A DNA stretch of 64,000 nt. It comes from Streptomyces venezuelae. Its GTDB lineage: Bacteria; Actinomycetota; Actinomycetes; Streptomycetales; Streptomycetaceae. Each line of letters opens with the position of its first letter. Within the stretch, counting starts at the first letter, position 1. The notes beneath the pieces were generated by a model that worked only from the letters and a program-made list of their open reading frames with translations, had not been told where the DNA came from and searched no databases. Where the stretch lies: positions 4,960,001 through 5,024,000 of the forward strand of contig NZ_CP029192.1 in NCBI RefSeq assembly GCF_008642315.1, in the 5' to 3' direction. Below are positions 34,557-43,535 of this stretch, piece after piece. Both the position numbers and the translations under genes were made by a program.

Positions 34557-36137
34557 TCATCCCGCAGAATGGGTGACGTAGGTGCGCCCCGGAACGTCGG
34601 GCGCGGACGTTGACGCGGCCCTCTGGTCCGCTCCGTCCGCACCCCCGCGTAAAGGTGGCGCACTCGTGAGACGGCGTAGGAGAGAAGCGATACTTGTGAG
34701 CGCAGCGACAACGCGAAGCCGTACCCCGCGCACCCCGCGTACCCCCGACCGCCTCTGCGCCGAGGCGGTGGGCCTGGCACGTGCCGCGGCCGAGGAGGCC
34801 GCCGCGCCCGGTGTGGTCGGTGAGCATGTCGAGGTCGTCGTCGAGGGCGACCGCGTCGTCACGCACTTGTTCGAGTGCAAGGAGTTCGGGTACCGGGGCT
34901 GGCGCTGGGCCGTGACCGTGGCCCGCGCCTCGCGGGCGAAGGTCGTCACCCTCGACGAGACCGTGCTGCTGCCGGGCCCCGACGCGCTGCTCGCCCCCGA
35001 GTGGGTGCCGTGGAGCGAGCGGCTCCGGCCGGGCGACATGGGTCCGGGCGACCTGCTGCCGACCGATGCGGAAGACCTGCGGCTCGAGCCCGGGTACTCC
35101 GGCGAGGAGGAGCCGCCGCCGAACTCCGTGGTCTCGGAGGAGATGGCCGAGCTCGTCGAGGCGGAGGACGCCGAGGTGACGGCGGGGCCGCCCGCCGAGC
35201 TGCCGGTGCCGCCCGCCCGCGGCTCCATCGCCGCGGTCGCCGAGGAGCTCGGCATGCGCCGGGCGAGGGTCCTTTCGCGGTACGGGCTGCATGTCGCGGC
35301 GGACCGCTGGGACGAGGCGTACGGGGCGAAGACCCCGATGGCGCAGGCGGCGCCCGCCGCGTGCGTCAGCTGTGGCTTCCTCGTGCGGATCGGCGGCTCG
35401 CTCGGGCAGGCGTTCGGCATCTGCGGCAACGAGTTCGGGCCCGCGGACGGGCACGTCGTGTCGCTGTCGTACGGGTGCGGGGGCCACTCGGAGGCTGCGG
35501 TCATGCCGAAGCCGCCGCGTCCCGCGCCGCCCGTCCTCGACGAGACGCGCGTGGACGTGCTGCCGCTGCGCCCCGGCGCGGACTCCGGCTCCGTGAGCGC
35601 GGAGGGCCCCGGCGAGGACCTCGGGCACTCGTAGGAGCGGGCCGCTGACCCCGTCGGCGGCTGGTCCGTCACGAACGGCGCGTGACCCACCGGGACCTCG
35701 CCGACCGCCAGGTCGGAGAAGACCAGCGTCAGGTCGTGTGCGTTGGTGTCGATGCGCACCTCGTGGAAGTCGATGCCGATCTCCTTGGACCAGCGCTCGG
35801 CCGCCTTCGACTCCCGGACCAGCGACGCTCCGGGGTACATGGCGTGGCACTGCACGCCCCAGACGTAGCCGCCGAGGTCCGGGTCGGCACTCTCGTGGTC
35901 CAGGAGACGGTCGTCCAGCGACTCCCGCCAGGTGTCGGCGGCCAGGGACGTCTCGCAGCGGGCCTCGACGCAGTACCGGAAGAGGTGGCGCGGGTAGGCC
36001 GGGGGCACGCCGGTGCGCGGGTCGGCCGTCGCGTGGATGATGACCTCGTAGTCGCGCATGTAGTTGGTGGAGCCGTGGTGCACGACGGCGTGGTCGAACG
36101 TCTCTTCCAGGTGCTGTTCGAGTAGAGCGATGTCCAT
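34557..36137 (-). CDS. YxiG-like protein whose frame runs on antisense to DUF3027
   Basis: Open for 526 codons from ATG 36137 (GGAAAGCG upstream). Only residues 1 to about 165 look like a real protein: EQHLEETFDHAVVHHGSTNY, MRDYEVIIHATADP, FRYCVEARCETSL, DHESADPDLGGYVWGVQCHA and FHEVRIDTNAHDLTLVFSDL; this is the small YxiG-like domain found beside toxins and in immunity-type genes. After about residue 165 (near position 35640) the frame continues only because it is codon-aligned, third base to third base, with DUF3027 on the other strand. The gene seems to have lost its own stop or to be frameshifted near 35640-35700. Function unknown. Confidence 0.5.
   Translation of the reverse strand: MDIALLEQHLEETFDHAVVHHGSTNYMRDYEVIIHATADPRTGVPPAYPRHLFRYCVEARCETSLAADTWRESLDDRLLDHESADPDLGGYVWGVQCHAMYPGASLVRESKAAERWSKEIGIDFHEVRIDTNAHDLTLVFSDLAVGEVPVGHAPFVTDQPPTGSAARSYECPRSSPGPSALTEPESAPGRSGSTSTRVSSRTGGAGRGGFGMTAASEWPPHPYDSDTTCPSAGPNSLPQMPNACPSEPPIRTRKPQLTHAAGAACAIGVFAPYASSQRSAATCSPYRERTLARRMPSSSATAAMEPRAGGTGSSAGGPAVTSASSASTSSAISSETTEFGGGSSSPEYPGSSRRSSASVGSRSPGPMSPGRSRSLHGTHSGASSASGPGSSTVSSRVTTFAREARATVTAQRQPRYPNSLHSNKCVTTRSPSTTTSTCSPTTPGAAASSAAARARPTASAQRRSGVRGVRGVRLRVVAALTSIASLLRRLTSAPPLRGGADGADQRAASTSAPDVPGRTYVTHSAG
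34696..35634 (+). CDS. DUF3027 family protein
   Basis: 312 aa. The conserved block is THLFECKEFGYRGWRWAVTV, followed by RASRAKVVTLDETVLLPGPD, APEWVPWSERLRPGDMGPGD. A second block has a probable zinc knuckle, ACVSCGFLVRIGGSLGQAFG with a following CGNEFGP and YGCGGHSE. Function unknown; I know no experimental work. GTG 34696 (VSAATTRSR) is chosen from the family's usual N-terminus with AGGAGAG about 11 nt upstream; the open frame extends to 34582. The whole gene lies antisense to the open 3' part of the YxiG-like gene. Confidence 0.85.
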   Translation: MSAATTRSRTPRTPRTPDRLCAEAVGLARAAAEEAAAPGVVGEHVEVVVEGDRVVTHLFECKEFGYRGWRWAVTVARASRAKVVTLDETVLLPGPDALLAPEWVPWSERLRPGDMGPGDLLPTDAEDLRLEPGYSGEEEPPPNSVVSEEMAELVEAEDAEVTAGPPAELPVPPARGSIAAVAEELGMRRARVLSRYGLHVAADRWDEAYGAKTPMAQAAPAACVSCGFLVRIGGSLGQAFGICGNEFGPADGHVVSLSYGCGGHSEAAVMPKPPRPAPPVLDETRVDVLPLRPGADSGSVSAEGPGEDLGHS

Positions 36138-36295
36138 GCGTCGCTTTCCACCTCACCCGACGGTCCGGCCGTCACGGGATTTCGCCGGGCCGTCCGGCCC
36201 CCGACCCGCCTCCCCGGACGCGGTAGCGTTCGCCCGCAAGGCACGTCGCCCCACCCCACGCATGCATGGCCCACCCCCAGAGGAGACAGTCGACC

Positions 36296-39200
36296 GTGAG
36301 CAAGAACGTGCGGCCGGCGGCCGAGGGCACGGATCCCTTCGGCACCGCCCGCCTCCGCCGCGGAGTACTCGACGCATGGGCGGCCGCCCCGGCCCGTTTC
36401 CGTGAGGACGCCAACGCCGAGGAGGACCTCGCCCTCGGCGGCTACCGCGACCGCCTCGTCGTCGAGCTCGCGCAGAACGCCTCGGACGCCGCCGCCCGCG
36501 CGGGCGTTCCCGGCCGCCTCGCGTTGACGCTGCGCGGCGGGGTCCTCGCCGCCGCCAACAGCGGCGCGCCGCTCGACGCCACCGGGGTCGAGTCCCTCTC
36601 CACGCTCAGGGCCTCCGCGAAGCGGGAGCCGAGAGAGGCGGAGGCGGCCACGGACGGGCGCCCCGGCTCCGTCGGCCGCTTCGGCGTCGGCTTCGCAGCC
36701 GTCCTCGCCGTCTCCGACGAGCCCGCCGTCGTCGGCCGCACCGGCGGCGTCCGCTGGTCGCTGTCCGAGGCGCGGGCACTGGCCGCCGAGACCGCCCGGT
36801 TCAGTCCGGGCCTCGGGGACGAGGTGCGACGGCGTGACGGTCACGTGCCGCTGCTCCGCCTCCCGTTCGCCGCCGAGGGCACCGCCCCCGAGGGCTACGA
36901 CACCGTCGTCATCCTGCCGCTGCGCGACGCCGCCGCCGAGGACCTCGTCGCCCGCCTCCTCGACGGCGTCGACGACGCGCTGCTCCTCGCCCTGCCGGGG
37001 CTCGAAGAAGTCAGCATCGAGACCCCGGACGGGACGACGCGCACGCTGCGCCGCCGCACCGAGGCCCCGTACACCGTCATCGAGGACAGCCGTGACGGCA
37101 CGACCCGCTGGCGCACCGTCAGCAGGCAGGGACCCATCGAGCCCGCGCTCCTGAAGGGCCGGCCCGTCGAGGAGCGGCTGCGTCCGCACTGGTCGGTGAC
37201 GTGGGCCGTGCCCGCGGGGGCCGACGGCGCCCCGGAGCGGCCGGTCACCAGCCCCGTCGTGCACGCGCCGACGCCGAGCGACGAGCCGCTGGGCGTACCG
37301 GCGCTGCTCATCGCCTCGTTCCCGCTGGACACCGCGCGGCGGCACGCCGCTCCGGGGCCGCTCACCGACTTCCTGGTGCAGCGGGCCGCCGACGCGTACG
37401 TCGAACTGCTCGCCGACTGGCGGCCGGTCACCGAGGGGATCATCTCCCTCGTGCCGGGGCCGCTCGGCAAGAGCGAGCTGGACGGCGCGCTGCGCCAGGG
37501 CATCCTGGACCGGCTGCCCCGCACCGCCTTCCTGCCGCCCGCGCTGCCCCGCGCCGAGGGCGACGAGGACGAGCTGCCGGAGGCCCTGCGGCCGCGTGAC
37601 GCGGAGGTCGTCGAGGGCGCGGGCGCCGACACGGTCCGGGTTCTCGCCGAGGTGCTGCCGTGCCTGCTGCCCGCGGGTCTGGAGCGCCGCGCCGAGCTGC
37701 GCACGCTGGGCGTGGCGCGGATCGCGCTGACGGAGGCGGTGGACCGGCTCGCGGGCCTGGAGCGTGAGCCCGGCTGGTGGCGGCGGCTGTACGACACGCT
37801 GGCCGGGGTCGACCCGGACCGGCTCTCGGGCCTTCCGGTGCCGCTGGCGGGCGGGCCGACGCCTGCGCAGCACGGTTACGAGGAGGGCGCACCGGAGACC
37901 GGTGGGCGCGCCACCCGCACGACCATCGGCCCCCGCCAGGTCCTCCTCCCCACCCCCGGCGGAGACGACCGGCACGGCGGCGACGCCGACCCCGCCGTCC
38001 TCGCCCGGCTCGGCCTGAAGATCGCCCACCCGGACGCCGCCCATCCGCTCCTGGAGAAGCTCGGAGCGCTGCCCGCCACGCCCCGCGCCGTCCTCACGAC
38101 CCCGCAGGTCCGTGCCGCCGTCGCCGCGTCGCTCGACGACGACACGTGGGACGAGGAGGCCCTGGACGCCGAGGAGTTGGCGGACGTCGTGCTCGCGCTC
38201 GTACGGGACGCGAACCTCGCGCCCGGCGACGAGCCGTGGCTGGCCGCGCTCGCGCTGCCCGACGAGGACGGCGAGCTCGCCCCCGCCGGCGAACTCGTCC
38301 TCCCCGGCAGCGACTTCGCGCAGGTCATGAGGGACGACGAACTGGCGCTCGTCGACCGGGAACTGGCCGACCGGTGGGGCGAGCAGCCGCTCGCCGCGTG
38401 TGGTGTGCTCGCCGGGTTCGCTCTCGTACGTGCCACGGATGTCGTCCTCGACCCCGATGAACTGGAGCCCCGTGACGGGGACTTCCCCGAGCCGGACGAC
38501 GCGGGTCTGCTTGACGCCGTGGACGTGTGGTGCGAGGACGTCCTCGACCGGCTGCCCGACACGCCGGTGCCGCCGGTGGCGACCGAGATCGTCGCCGTAC
38601 GGGACCTGGACCTGGTCGACGACGACTGCTGGCCGCAGGCCCTCGCCATGCTGTCGCGCCCGCCGCTGCGGGACGCGCTGACGCAGCCGTTGAGGGTGCT
38701 GCTGCCGGACGGGACGACGGAGACGGTCCGTTCGTACACGGCGTGGTGGCTGCGCGGGCATCCGGTCCTCGGCGGCCGCCGGCCCGCCGGACTGCGGGCG
38801 GAGGGCGGCGATCCGCTGCTCGTCGGGCTGTACGACGCGGCGGACGCGTCCGGCTTCGAGGACGAGCAGGTGCTGCGGGCGCTGGGCGTGCGGACGTCCG
38901 TGAGCGCCCTGCTGGCCGAGCCGGGCGGGGCGGCCGAGCTGCTCGACCGGCTCGCGGACCCGGAGCGGACCGTTTCCGCGGACCAGCTCCACGCGCTGTA
39001 CGGGGCGCTGGCCGACCTCGACCCGGAGCAGGTGACGCTCCCCGACGAGCTGCGTGCGGTGGTGGACGGCGAGGTCGTGGTGGTCGACGCGGCGGACGCG
39101 GTGGTCGCCGACGCCCCCGACCTGCTGCCGGTGGCCGGCGGGGTGGCGCTGCTGCCGGTGCAGCCGGGCCGGGCCGCGGATCTGGCGGAGCTCTTCCAGG

Positions 39201-39517
39201 TGCGGCGGCTCAGCGAGACGGCGGCGGTGGAGCCGTCGGGGGAGGGCGTCGAGCACGACGTCCCCGAGTCGGTGCGGATCCTGCTGGGGGAGGGCACGCC
39301 GGAGACGTACGTCGAGTACGACGAGCTGGTCGCCGGGGGCGTGGAGCTGGACTGGCGCCGCACGCCGGACGGCGCGGTGCACGCGGCGACCCTGGAGGGC
39401 GTGGCGGCGGGCCTCGCATGGGCCGCGGGCCAGTGGCCGCGCCGCTTCGAGGTGGCGGCGCTGCTCGAAGATCCCTCACGCACGGAGGAACTGGCGCGGG
39501 ACCGTTGGTTCGACTGA
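36296..39517 (+). CDS. Sacsin/Hsp90-like giant ATPase
   Basis: 1073 aa, cytoplasmic. The N-terminal GHKL fold is clear: YRDRLVVELAQNASDAAARA (N box), AANSGAPLDATGVESL in place of DxGxG, and GSVGRFGVGFAAVLAVSD (G2 loop). The rest has no recognisable enzyme motif and consists of acidic alpha/beta segments. It matches the actinobacterial family described as sacsin N-terminal ATP-binding-like. A chaperone-like role is inferred; there is no known partner. GTG 36296 is preceded by AGAGGAGA at 9-10 nt; ATG 36266 is in frame but has no ribosome site. The middle is unusually rich in Asp/Glu (DEDELPEALRPRDAE, DDDTWDEEALDAEE). Confidence 0.85.
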   Translation: MSKNVRPAAEGTDPFGTARLRRGVLDAWAAAPARFREDANAEEDLALGGYRDRLVVELAQNASDAAARAGVPGRLALTLRGGVLAAANSGAPLDATGVESLSTLRASAKREPREAEAATDGRPGSVGRFGVGFAAVLAVSDEPAVVGRTGGVRWSLSEARALAAETARFSPGLGDEVRRRDGHVPLLRLPFAAEGTAPEGYDTVVILPLRDAAAEDLVARLLDGVDDALLLALPGLEEVSIETPDGTTRTLRRRTEAPYTVIEDSRDGTTRWRTVSRQGPIEPALLKGRPVEERLRPHWSVTWAVPAGADGAPERPVTSPVVHAPTPSDEPLGVPALLIASFPLDTARRHAAPGPLTDFLVQRAADAYVELLADWRPVTEGIISLVPGPLGKSELDGALRQGILDRLPRTAFLPPALPRAEGDEDELPEALRPRDAEVVEGAGADTVRVLAEVLPCLLPAGLERRAELRTLGVARIALTEAVDRLAGLEREPGWWRRLYDTLAGVDPDRLSGLPVPLAGGPTPAQHGYEEGAPETGGRATRTTIGPRQVLLPTPGGDDRHGGDADPAVLARLGLKIAHPDAAHPLLEKLGALPATPRAVLTTPQVRAAVAASLDDDTWDEEALDAEELADVVLALVRDANLAPGDEPWLAALALPDEDGELAPAGELVLPGSDFAQVMRDDELALVDRELADRWGEQPLAACGVLAGFALVRATDVVLDPDELEPRDGDFPEPDDAGLLDAVDVWCEDVLDRLPDTPVPPVATEIVAVRDLDLVDDDCWPQALAMLSRPPLRDALTQPLRVLLPDGTTETVRSYTAWWLRGHPVLGGRRPAGLRAEGGDPLLVGLYDAADASGFEDEQVLRALGVRTSVSALLAEPGGAAELLDRLADPERTVSADQLHALYGALADLDPEQVTLPDELRAVVDGEVVVVDAADAVVADAPDLLPVAGGVALLPVQPGRAADLAELFQVRRLSETAAVEPSGEGVEHDVPESVRILLGEGTPETYVEYDELVAGGVELDWRRTPDGAVHAATLEGVAAGLAWAAGQWPRRFEVAALLEDPSRTEELARDRWFD

Positions 39518-39721
39518 GGGAAGGAGGGGAGGCGCACTATAGGGCGTCTACGGGCGTCGAATGTGACGTTCGGAAGCGCGGTCACATTTTCTTCACGTGG
39601 TGTACAACCAGTCGCCCCTGTTGGGAGTCGGATCTTCCGAGTCAACAGACTCCTAGATCACTCGGTACCCGCGTGACGCGCCTCGCGCTCCGCGGGTCCC
39701 CTTCTCCACCTGGGGAAACAC

Positions 39722-40561
39722 ATGCGCATCCGTGCCACCGTGGCCGCACTGTCCGGCACCCTGGCCCTTTCCGCACTCGCTCTTCCGGCCGCCCAGGCCG
39801 CGGACGCCCCGAAGGCGCTGGAAGCCGCCACCTTCGCCGCCAAGGCATCGGCCGACGCCAGCGAGGGCGACACCAAGATCACGAAGGTCACCGTCAACGG
39901 TGGCAAGGACATCGTCGTCGGCACCTCCGCCAAGAAGACGGTCAAGATCGCCATCACCGCGACGGACCCGACCGGCATCGAGGACGCCACCGCGCTCCTG
40001 TGGCACGGCACGTCCTTCGACCGGAACCACATCGACGGTTCGATGGTCCCCAAGTCGGAGAGCGGCGACTGTAGGGCCGTGAACGCGACCACGTCCACCT
40101 GCACTGTGACGGTCGTCGCCGACCCGAAGGAGAACATCTACGGCAACGTCCTGGCCGGCAAGTGGAAGGTCTGGACGCTCGCCCAGGGCAAGGACGGCGA
40201 CTACGTCCAGAAGGGCGCCTACGCCACCAACGTCTCTGTGAAGCGCGCCGCCCGCCTCACCACCAACGCTTCTCCCGAGCCCATCAAGAAGGGCAAGACC
40301 CTGACGGTCACCGGCGCCCTGACCCGCGCCAACTGGGAGACCTCGAAGTACGCCGGCTACACCAAGCAGTCCGTGAAGCTGCAGTACAAGAAGAAGGGTG
40401 CCAGCAGCTACACCACCCTCAAGACCATCAAGTCCGACACCAAGGGCAACCTGAAGACCACCGTCAAGGCCTCGGCCGACGGCTACTTCCGGTACGTCTT
40501 CGCGGGTACCTCCACCACCCCGTCCGTGACGTCGACCGCCGACTTCGTCGACGTCCGCTAG
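39722..40561 (+). CDS. Secreted beta-rich protein
   Basis: 279 aa. Signal peptide MRIRATVAALSGTLALSALA with cleavage after AQA. The mature protein has an N-terminal beta domain with one disulfide candidate pair (GDCRAVNATTSTCTV) and a C-terminal Ig-like or bacterial surface-type domain (PEPIKKGKTLTVTGALTRAN ... FVDVR). Lysine-rich and lower in GC than its neighbours. It resembles the Streptomyces DUF5707/calcium-binding-type secreted proteins; no catalytic residues are visible. Start ATG 39722 has GGGGAAA upstream. The 204-bp region before it is relatively AT-rich and probably holds a regulated promoter. Confidence 0.8.
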   Translation: MRIRATVAALSGTLALSALALPAAQAADAPKALEAATFAAKASADASEGDTKITKVTVNGGKDIVVGTSAKKTVKIAITATDPTGIEDATALLWHGTSFDRNHIDGSMVPKSESGDCRAVNATTSTCTVTVVADPKENIYGNVLAGKWKVWTLAQGKDGDYVQKGAYATNVSVKRAARLTTNASPEPIKKGKTLTVTGALTRANWETSKYAGYTKQSVKLQYKKKGASSYTTLKTIKSDTKGNLKTTVKASADGYFRYVFAGTSTTPSVTSTADFVDVR

Positions 40562-40568
40562 TCCGGGA

Positions 40569-42971
40569 CTACGCCGGAAAGCGGCGGTCCACCCAGCGGT
40601 AGACGACCTCGATGACCAGTGAGGCCACCGCCGCTATCGCGACCGCCGCCCACGGCATCGTCGTGCCCACCAGCTTCAGCTGGAAGAAGTCCTGGAGCCA
40701 GGGCACGGTCAGCACGAGCAGGAAGCCGAGACCCATCGCGCCGATCAGGCCGATCCGCCACCACGTGTAGGGGCGGGCGATGATGGCGAGGACCCACATG
40801 GCGATCAGGAACAGCGCCAGCGTGGCCGCGCTGGTCTCGGCTTCCCGCGCGCCCGCGCCGTCGTAGTGGTGCCGGGCCAGCAGGTACGTCACGAACGTGG
40901 CGACGCCCGCGACGACGCCGCCCGGGATCGCGTACCGCATGACCCTGCGGACGAAGTGCGGTTTCGCGCGCTCCTTGTTGGGGGCCAGCGCGAGGAAGAA
41001 GGCCGGGACGCCGATCGTCAGCGTGGAGAGCAGCGTCAGGTGGCGGGGCAGGAAGATGTACTCGACCTGCGAGCAGACGACGAGCAGCGCGATGATCACC
41101 GAGTAGACGGTCTTCACCAGGAACAGCGTGGCGACGCGCGTGATGTTGCCGATGACGCGGCGGCCCTCGGCGACGACGGACGGCAGCGTCGCGAAGCTGT
41201 TGTTGAGGAGCACGATCTGGGCGACCGCGCGGGTCGCCTCGGAGCCCGAGCCCATCGAGACGCCGATGTCGGCGTCCTTGAGGGCGAGTACGTCGTTCAC
41301 GCCGTCGCCCGTCATCGCCACGGTGTGGCCGCGTGACTGGAGGGCGCCGACCATGTCGCGCTTCTGCTGCGGGGTGACGCGGCCGAAGACGGAGTTGTCG
41401 TCGAGGGCCTGGCCCATCTCGTCCCGCTCGGTGGGCAGCTTGCGCGCGTCCACGGTGTTCTCGGCGCCGGGCAGGCCGAGCTTGCCCGCGACGGCGCTCA
41501 CCGAGACGGCGTTGTCGCCGGAGATGACCTTCGCGGAGACGTTCTGCTCCTCGAAGTAGCGCAGGGTGTCGGCGGCGTCGGGCCGCAGCCGCTGCTCCAG
41601 GACGACCAGGGCGGTGGCCTTCGTGCCGGACGCCACCTCGGGGTTGTCCAGGTCCTTGTCGGCGCGGGCGAGGAGCAGCACGCGCAGGCCCTGCTTGTTG
41701 AGGTCCTCGATCTCGGCGAGGGAGGCGTCGCCGTCGGGCAGGAGCACGTCGGGGGCGCCGAGCAGCCAGGTCGACGTGGTGCCGTCGCCCTCGCTGAAGG
41801 AGGCGCCGCTGTACTTGCGGGCGGAGGAAAACGGCAGCGACTCCGTGCAGCGCCACTCCTCGCTGTCGGGGTAGGAGTCGATGATCGCCTGGAGCGAGGC
41901 GTTGGGGCGGGGGTCGGATTCGCCGAGGGCGCCGAGGACCTTGCGCACGTACGTCTCGTCGGCGCCGTCCAGCGGGCGCAGTTCGGTGACGTCCATGCCG
42001 CCCTCGGTGAGGGTGCCGGTCTTGTCGAGGCAGACCGTGTCGACGCGGGCGAGGCCCTCGATGGCGGGGAGCTCCTGCACCAGGCACTGTTTGCGGCCGA
42101 GCCGGATGACGCCGATCGCGAAGGCCACGGAGGTGAGGAGGACGAGCCCCTCCGGGATCATGGGGACGATCCCGCCGACCGTGTAGGCGATGGACTCCTT
42201 GAAGTTGTCGTCCTTGACGACGAGCTGGGAGATGACCAGGCCGATGGAGGTCGGCACCATCAGCCACGTCACGTACTTGAGGATCGTGGAGATGCCGGTG
42301 CGCAGCTCGGAGTGGACGAGGGTGAAGCGGCTCGCCTCCTCGGCGAGCTGTGCCGCGTAGGCCTCGCGGCCGACCTTGGTGGCCTTGAAGGCGCCGCCGC
42401 CCGCGACCACGAACGAGCCCGACATCATCTTGTCGCCGGGTTTCTTGATGACGGGGTCGGCCTCACCGGTGAGGAGCGACTCGTCGACTTCGAGGCTGTC
42501 GGTCTCGACGGCCTCGCCGTCGACGGGGATCTTGTCGCCGGGCCCGAGCTCCACCAGGTCGCCGAGGACGATCTCGGAGGCGGAGACCTCGGCGGCCCGT
42601 CCGTCGCGGCGGACGGTGGGTTTGGCCTCGCCGATGACGGCGAGACTGTCCAGCGTCTTCTTGGCACGCCACTCCTGGACGATGCCGATGCCGGTGTTGG
42701 CGACGATCACGAAGCCGAAGAGGCTGTCCTGGATCGGCGCGACGAACAGCATGATCACCCAGAGCACGCCGATGATCGCGTTGAAGCGGGTGAAGACGTT
42801 GGCCCGGACGATTTCGCTCAGGGAGCGCGAACTCCGTACCGGTACGTCGTTGACCTCGCCGCGCGCGACCCTCTCGGCCACTTCCGCGGAGGTCAGGCCG
42901 GTGGCCCGCCCTTTGGGTGGTGGCACCGGGTGGACCGGGTCGAGCTCGGCGCCCGCGTCGATATGCGTCAT
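40569..42971 (-). CDS. CtpE-like calcium P-type ATPase
   Basis: 800 aa. N-terminal cation-ATPase domain (LTSAEVAERVARGEVND), TGEADPV actuator, membrane motif GGIVPMIPEGLVLLTSVAFA (PEGL, site residue in helix 4), DKTGTLTEGG phosphorylation site, TGDGVNDVLALKDADIGVSM, and a six-helix C-terminal transport domain. PMIPEGL and the length fit the mycobacterial CtpE calcium importer group better than a heavy-metal pump (no CPx). ATG 42971 has TACCGT 7 nt upstream, suggesting a leaderless mRNA. It converges with the secreted protein, with only 7 bp between stops. Confidence 0.88.
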   Translation of the reverse strand: MTHIDAGAELDPVHPVPPPKGRATGLTSAEVAERVARGEVNDVPVRSSRSLSEIVRANVFTRFNAIIGVLWVIMLFVAPIQDSLFGFVIVANTGIGIVQEWRAKKTLDSLAVIGEAKPTVRRDGRAAEVSASEIVLGDLVELGPGDKIPVDGEAVETDSLEVDESLLTGEADPVIKKPGDKMMSGSFVVAGGGAFKATKVGREAYAAQLAEEASRFTLVHSELRTGISTILKYVTWLMVPTSIGLVISQLVVKDDNFKESIAYTVGGIVPMIPEGLVLLTSVAFAIGVIRLGRKQCLVQELPAIEGLARVDTVCLDKTGTLTEGGMDVTELRPLDGADETYVRKVLGALGESDPRPNASLQAIIDSYPDSEEWRCTESLPFSSARKYSGASFSEGDGTTSTWLLGAPDVLLPDGDASLAEIEDLNKQGLRVLLLARADKDLDNPEVASGTKATALVVLEQRLRPDAADTLRYFEEQNVSAKVISGDNAVSVSAVAGKLGLPGAENTVDARKLPTERDEMGQALDDNSVFGRVTPQQKRDMVGALQSRGHTVAMTGDGVNDVLALKDADIGVSMGSGSEATRAVAQIVLLNNSFATLPSVVAEGRRVIGNITRVATLFLVKTVYSVIIALLVVCSQVEYIFLPRHLTLLSTLTIGVPAFFLALAPNKERAKPHFVRRVMRYAIPGGVVAGVATFVTYLLARHHYDGAGAREAETSAATLALFLIAMWVLAIIARPYTWWRIGLIGAMGLGFLLVLTVPWLQDFFQLKLVGTTMPWAAVAIAAVASLVIEVVYRWVDRRFPA

Positions 42972-43077
42972 GCATTCGACGGTAAGGGGGGTCTTGCGGC
43001 TTCACCCCTTGAATGCCCCAAAGATCCGACCAGGGTAGGACGCGTCCCGTCCTGTGGTTGTACGGACCGCCGACGGG

Positions 43078-43335
43078 CTACTGGGGCTGTGTGACCTTCG
43101 ACCTCTTGATCGCGGCGTCGCGCTTGCGTACGTACCAGATGCCGATGAGGCCGAGGCCCGCGCCGGCCAGGCAGGTCCACACCCACCAGGTGGCGTCGCG
43201 GTCGTCGAACCAGCCGTAGAACGGCAGCTGGACCAGGAAGAGGACGAACCAGAGGATCGTGCCACCGGTGATGGTGGAGACCACGGGGCCCTCCAGGGGC
43301 TCCGGCGCCTCGTGCTTGGGGGTCCACTTCGCCAT
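43078..43335 (-). CDS. DUF2530 family membrane protein
   Basis: 85 aa. After MAKWTPKHEAPEPLEGPVV come two membrane helices (GGTILWFVLFLVQLPFYGWF, WWVWTCLAGAGLGLIGIWYV) and a basic tail. The conserved EPLEGP and the Trp-rich second helix fit DUF2530. Function unknown. ATG 43335 has TAAGCT 6 nt upstream (leaderless). It is divergent from the purine permease gene. Confidence 0.85.
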   Translation of the reverse strand: MAKWTPKHEAPEPLEGPVVSTITGGTILWFVLFLVQLPFYGWFDDRDATWWVWTCLAGAGLGLIGIWYVRKRDAAIKRSKVTQPQ

Positions 43336-43535
43336 GGGTACAGCTTACGAGGCGGGGTCGGGGGTGTGTACACCCGTTGCCCCGCTGGGGTCTACGCGCG
43401 GAGATAGCGATTTCGGCTTCATGTATTCATACTGAAACGGCTCGTTAATGGCCGATTGCTTTCGTACGAAGAAACAAAGCACTCAAGTTCCGCCGCTTAA
43501 CGATCTTTCCCTTCCCTGAGCTCATGAGGTCACGC

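Larger units (their letters stand above)
33728..34695. other. Long gene-free divergent intergenic region
   Basis: 968 bp between the MFS start (minus) and the DUF3027 start (plus). It contains three tandem copies of a palindromic unit plus partial copies (33806-34220), a G/T-rich degenerate repeat tract (34220-34480) and the DUF3027 promoter side. Open frames here follow the repeat and are not convincing genes. Confidence 0.75.

Noticed and set aside
33763..34576. Several 200-250-codon frames in the repeat island
   Set aside because: They repeat the same Cys/Pro/His-rich words as the DNA repeat and lack ribosome sites.
35729..39382. 1217-codon minus-strand frame opposite the sacsin-like gene
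   Set aside because: Shadow of the real gene, which has a ribosome site and GHKL motifs.
43336..43535. Possible purine riboswitch before the NCS2 permease
   Set aside because: I could not find the conserved purine aptamer core; only AT-rich sequence and a short TTTCGTACGAA palindrome.
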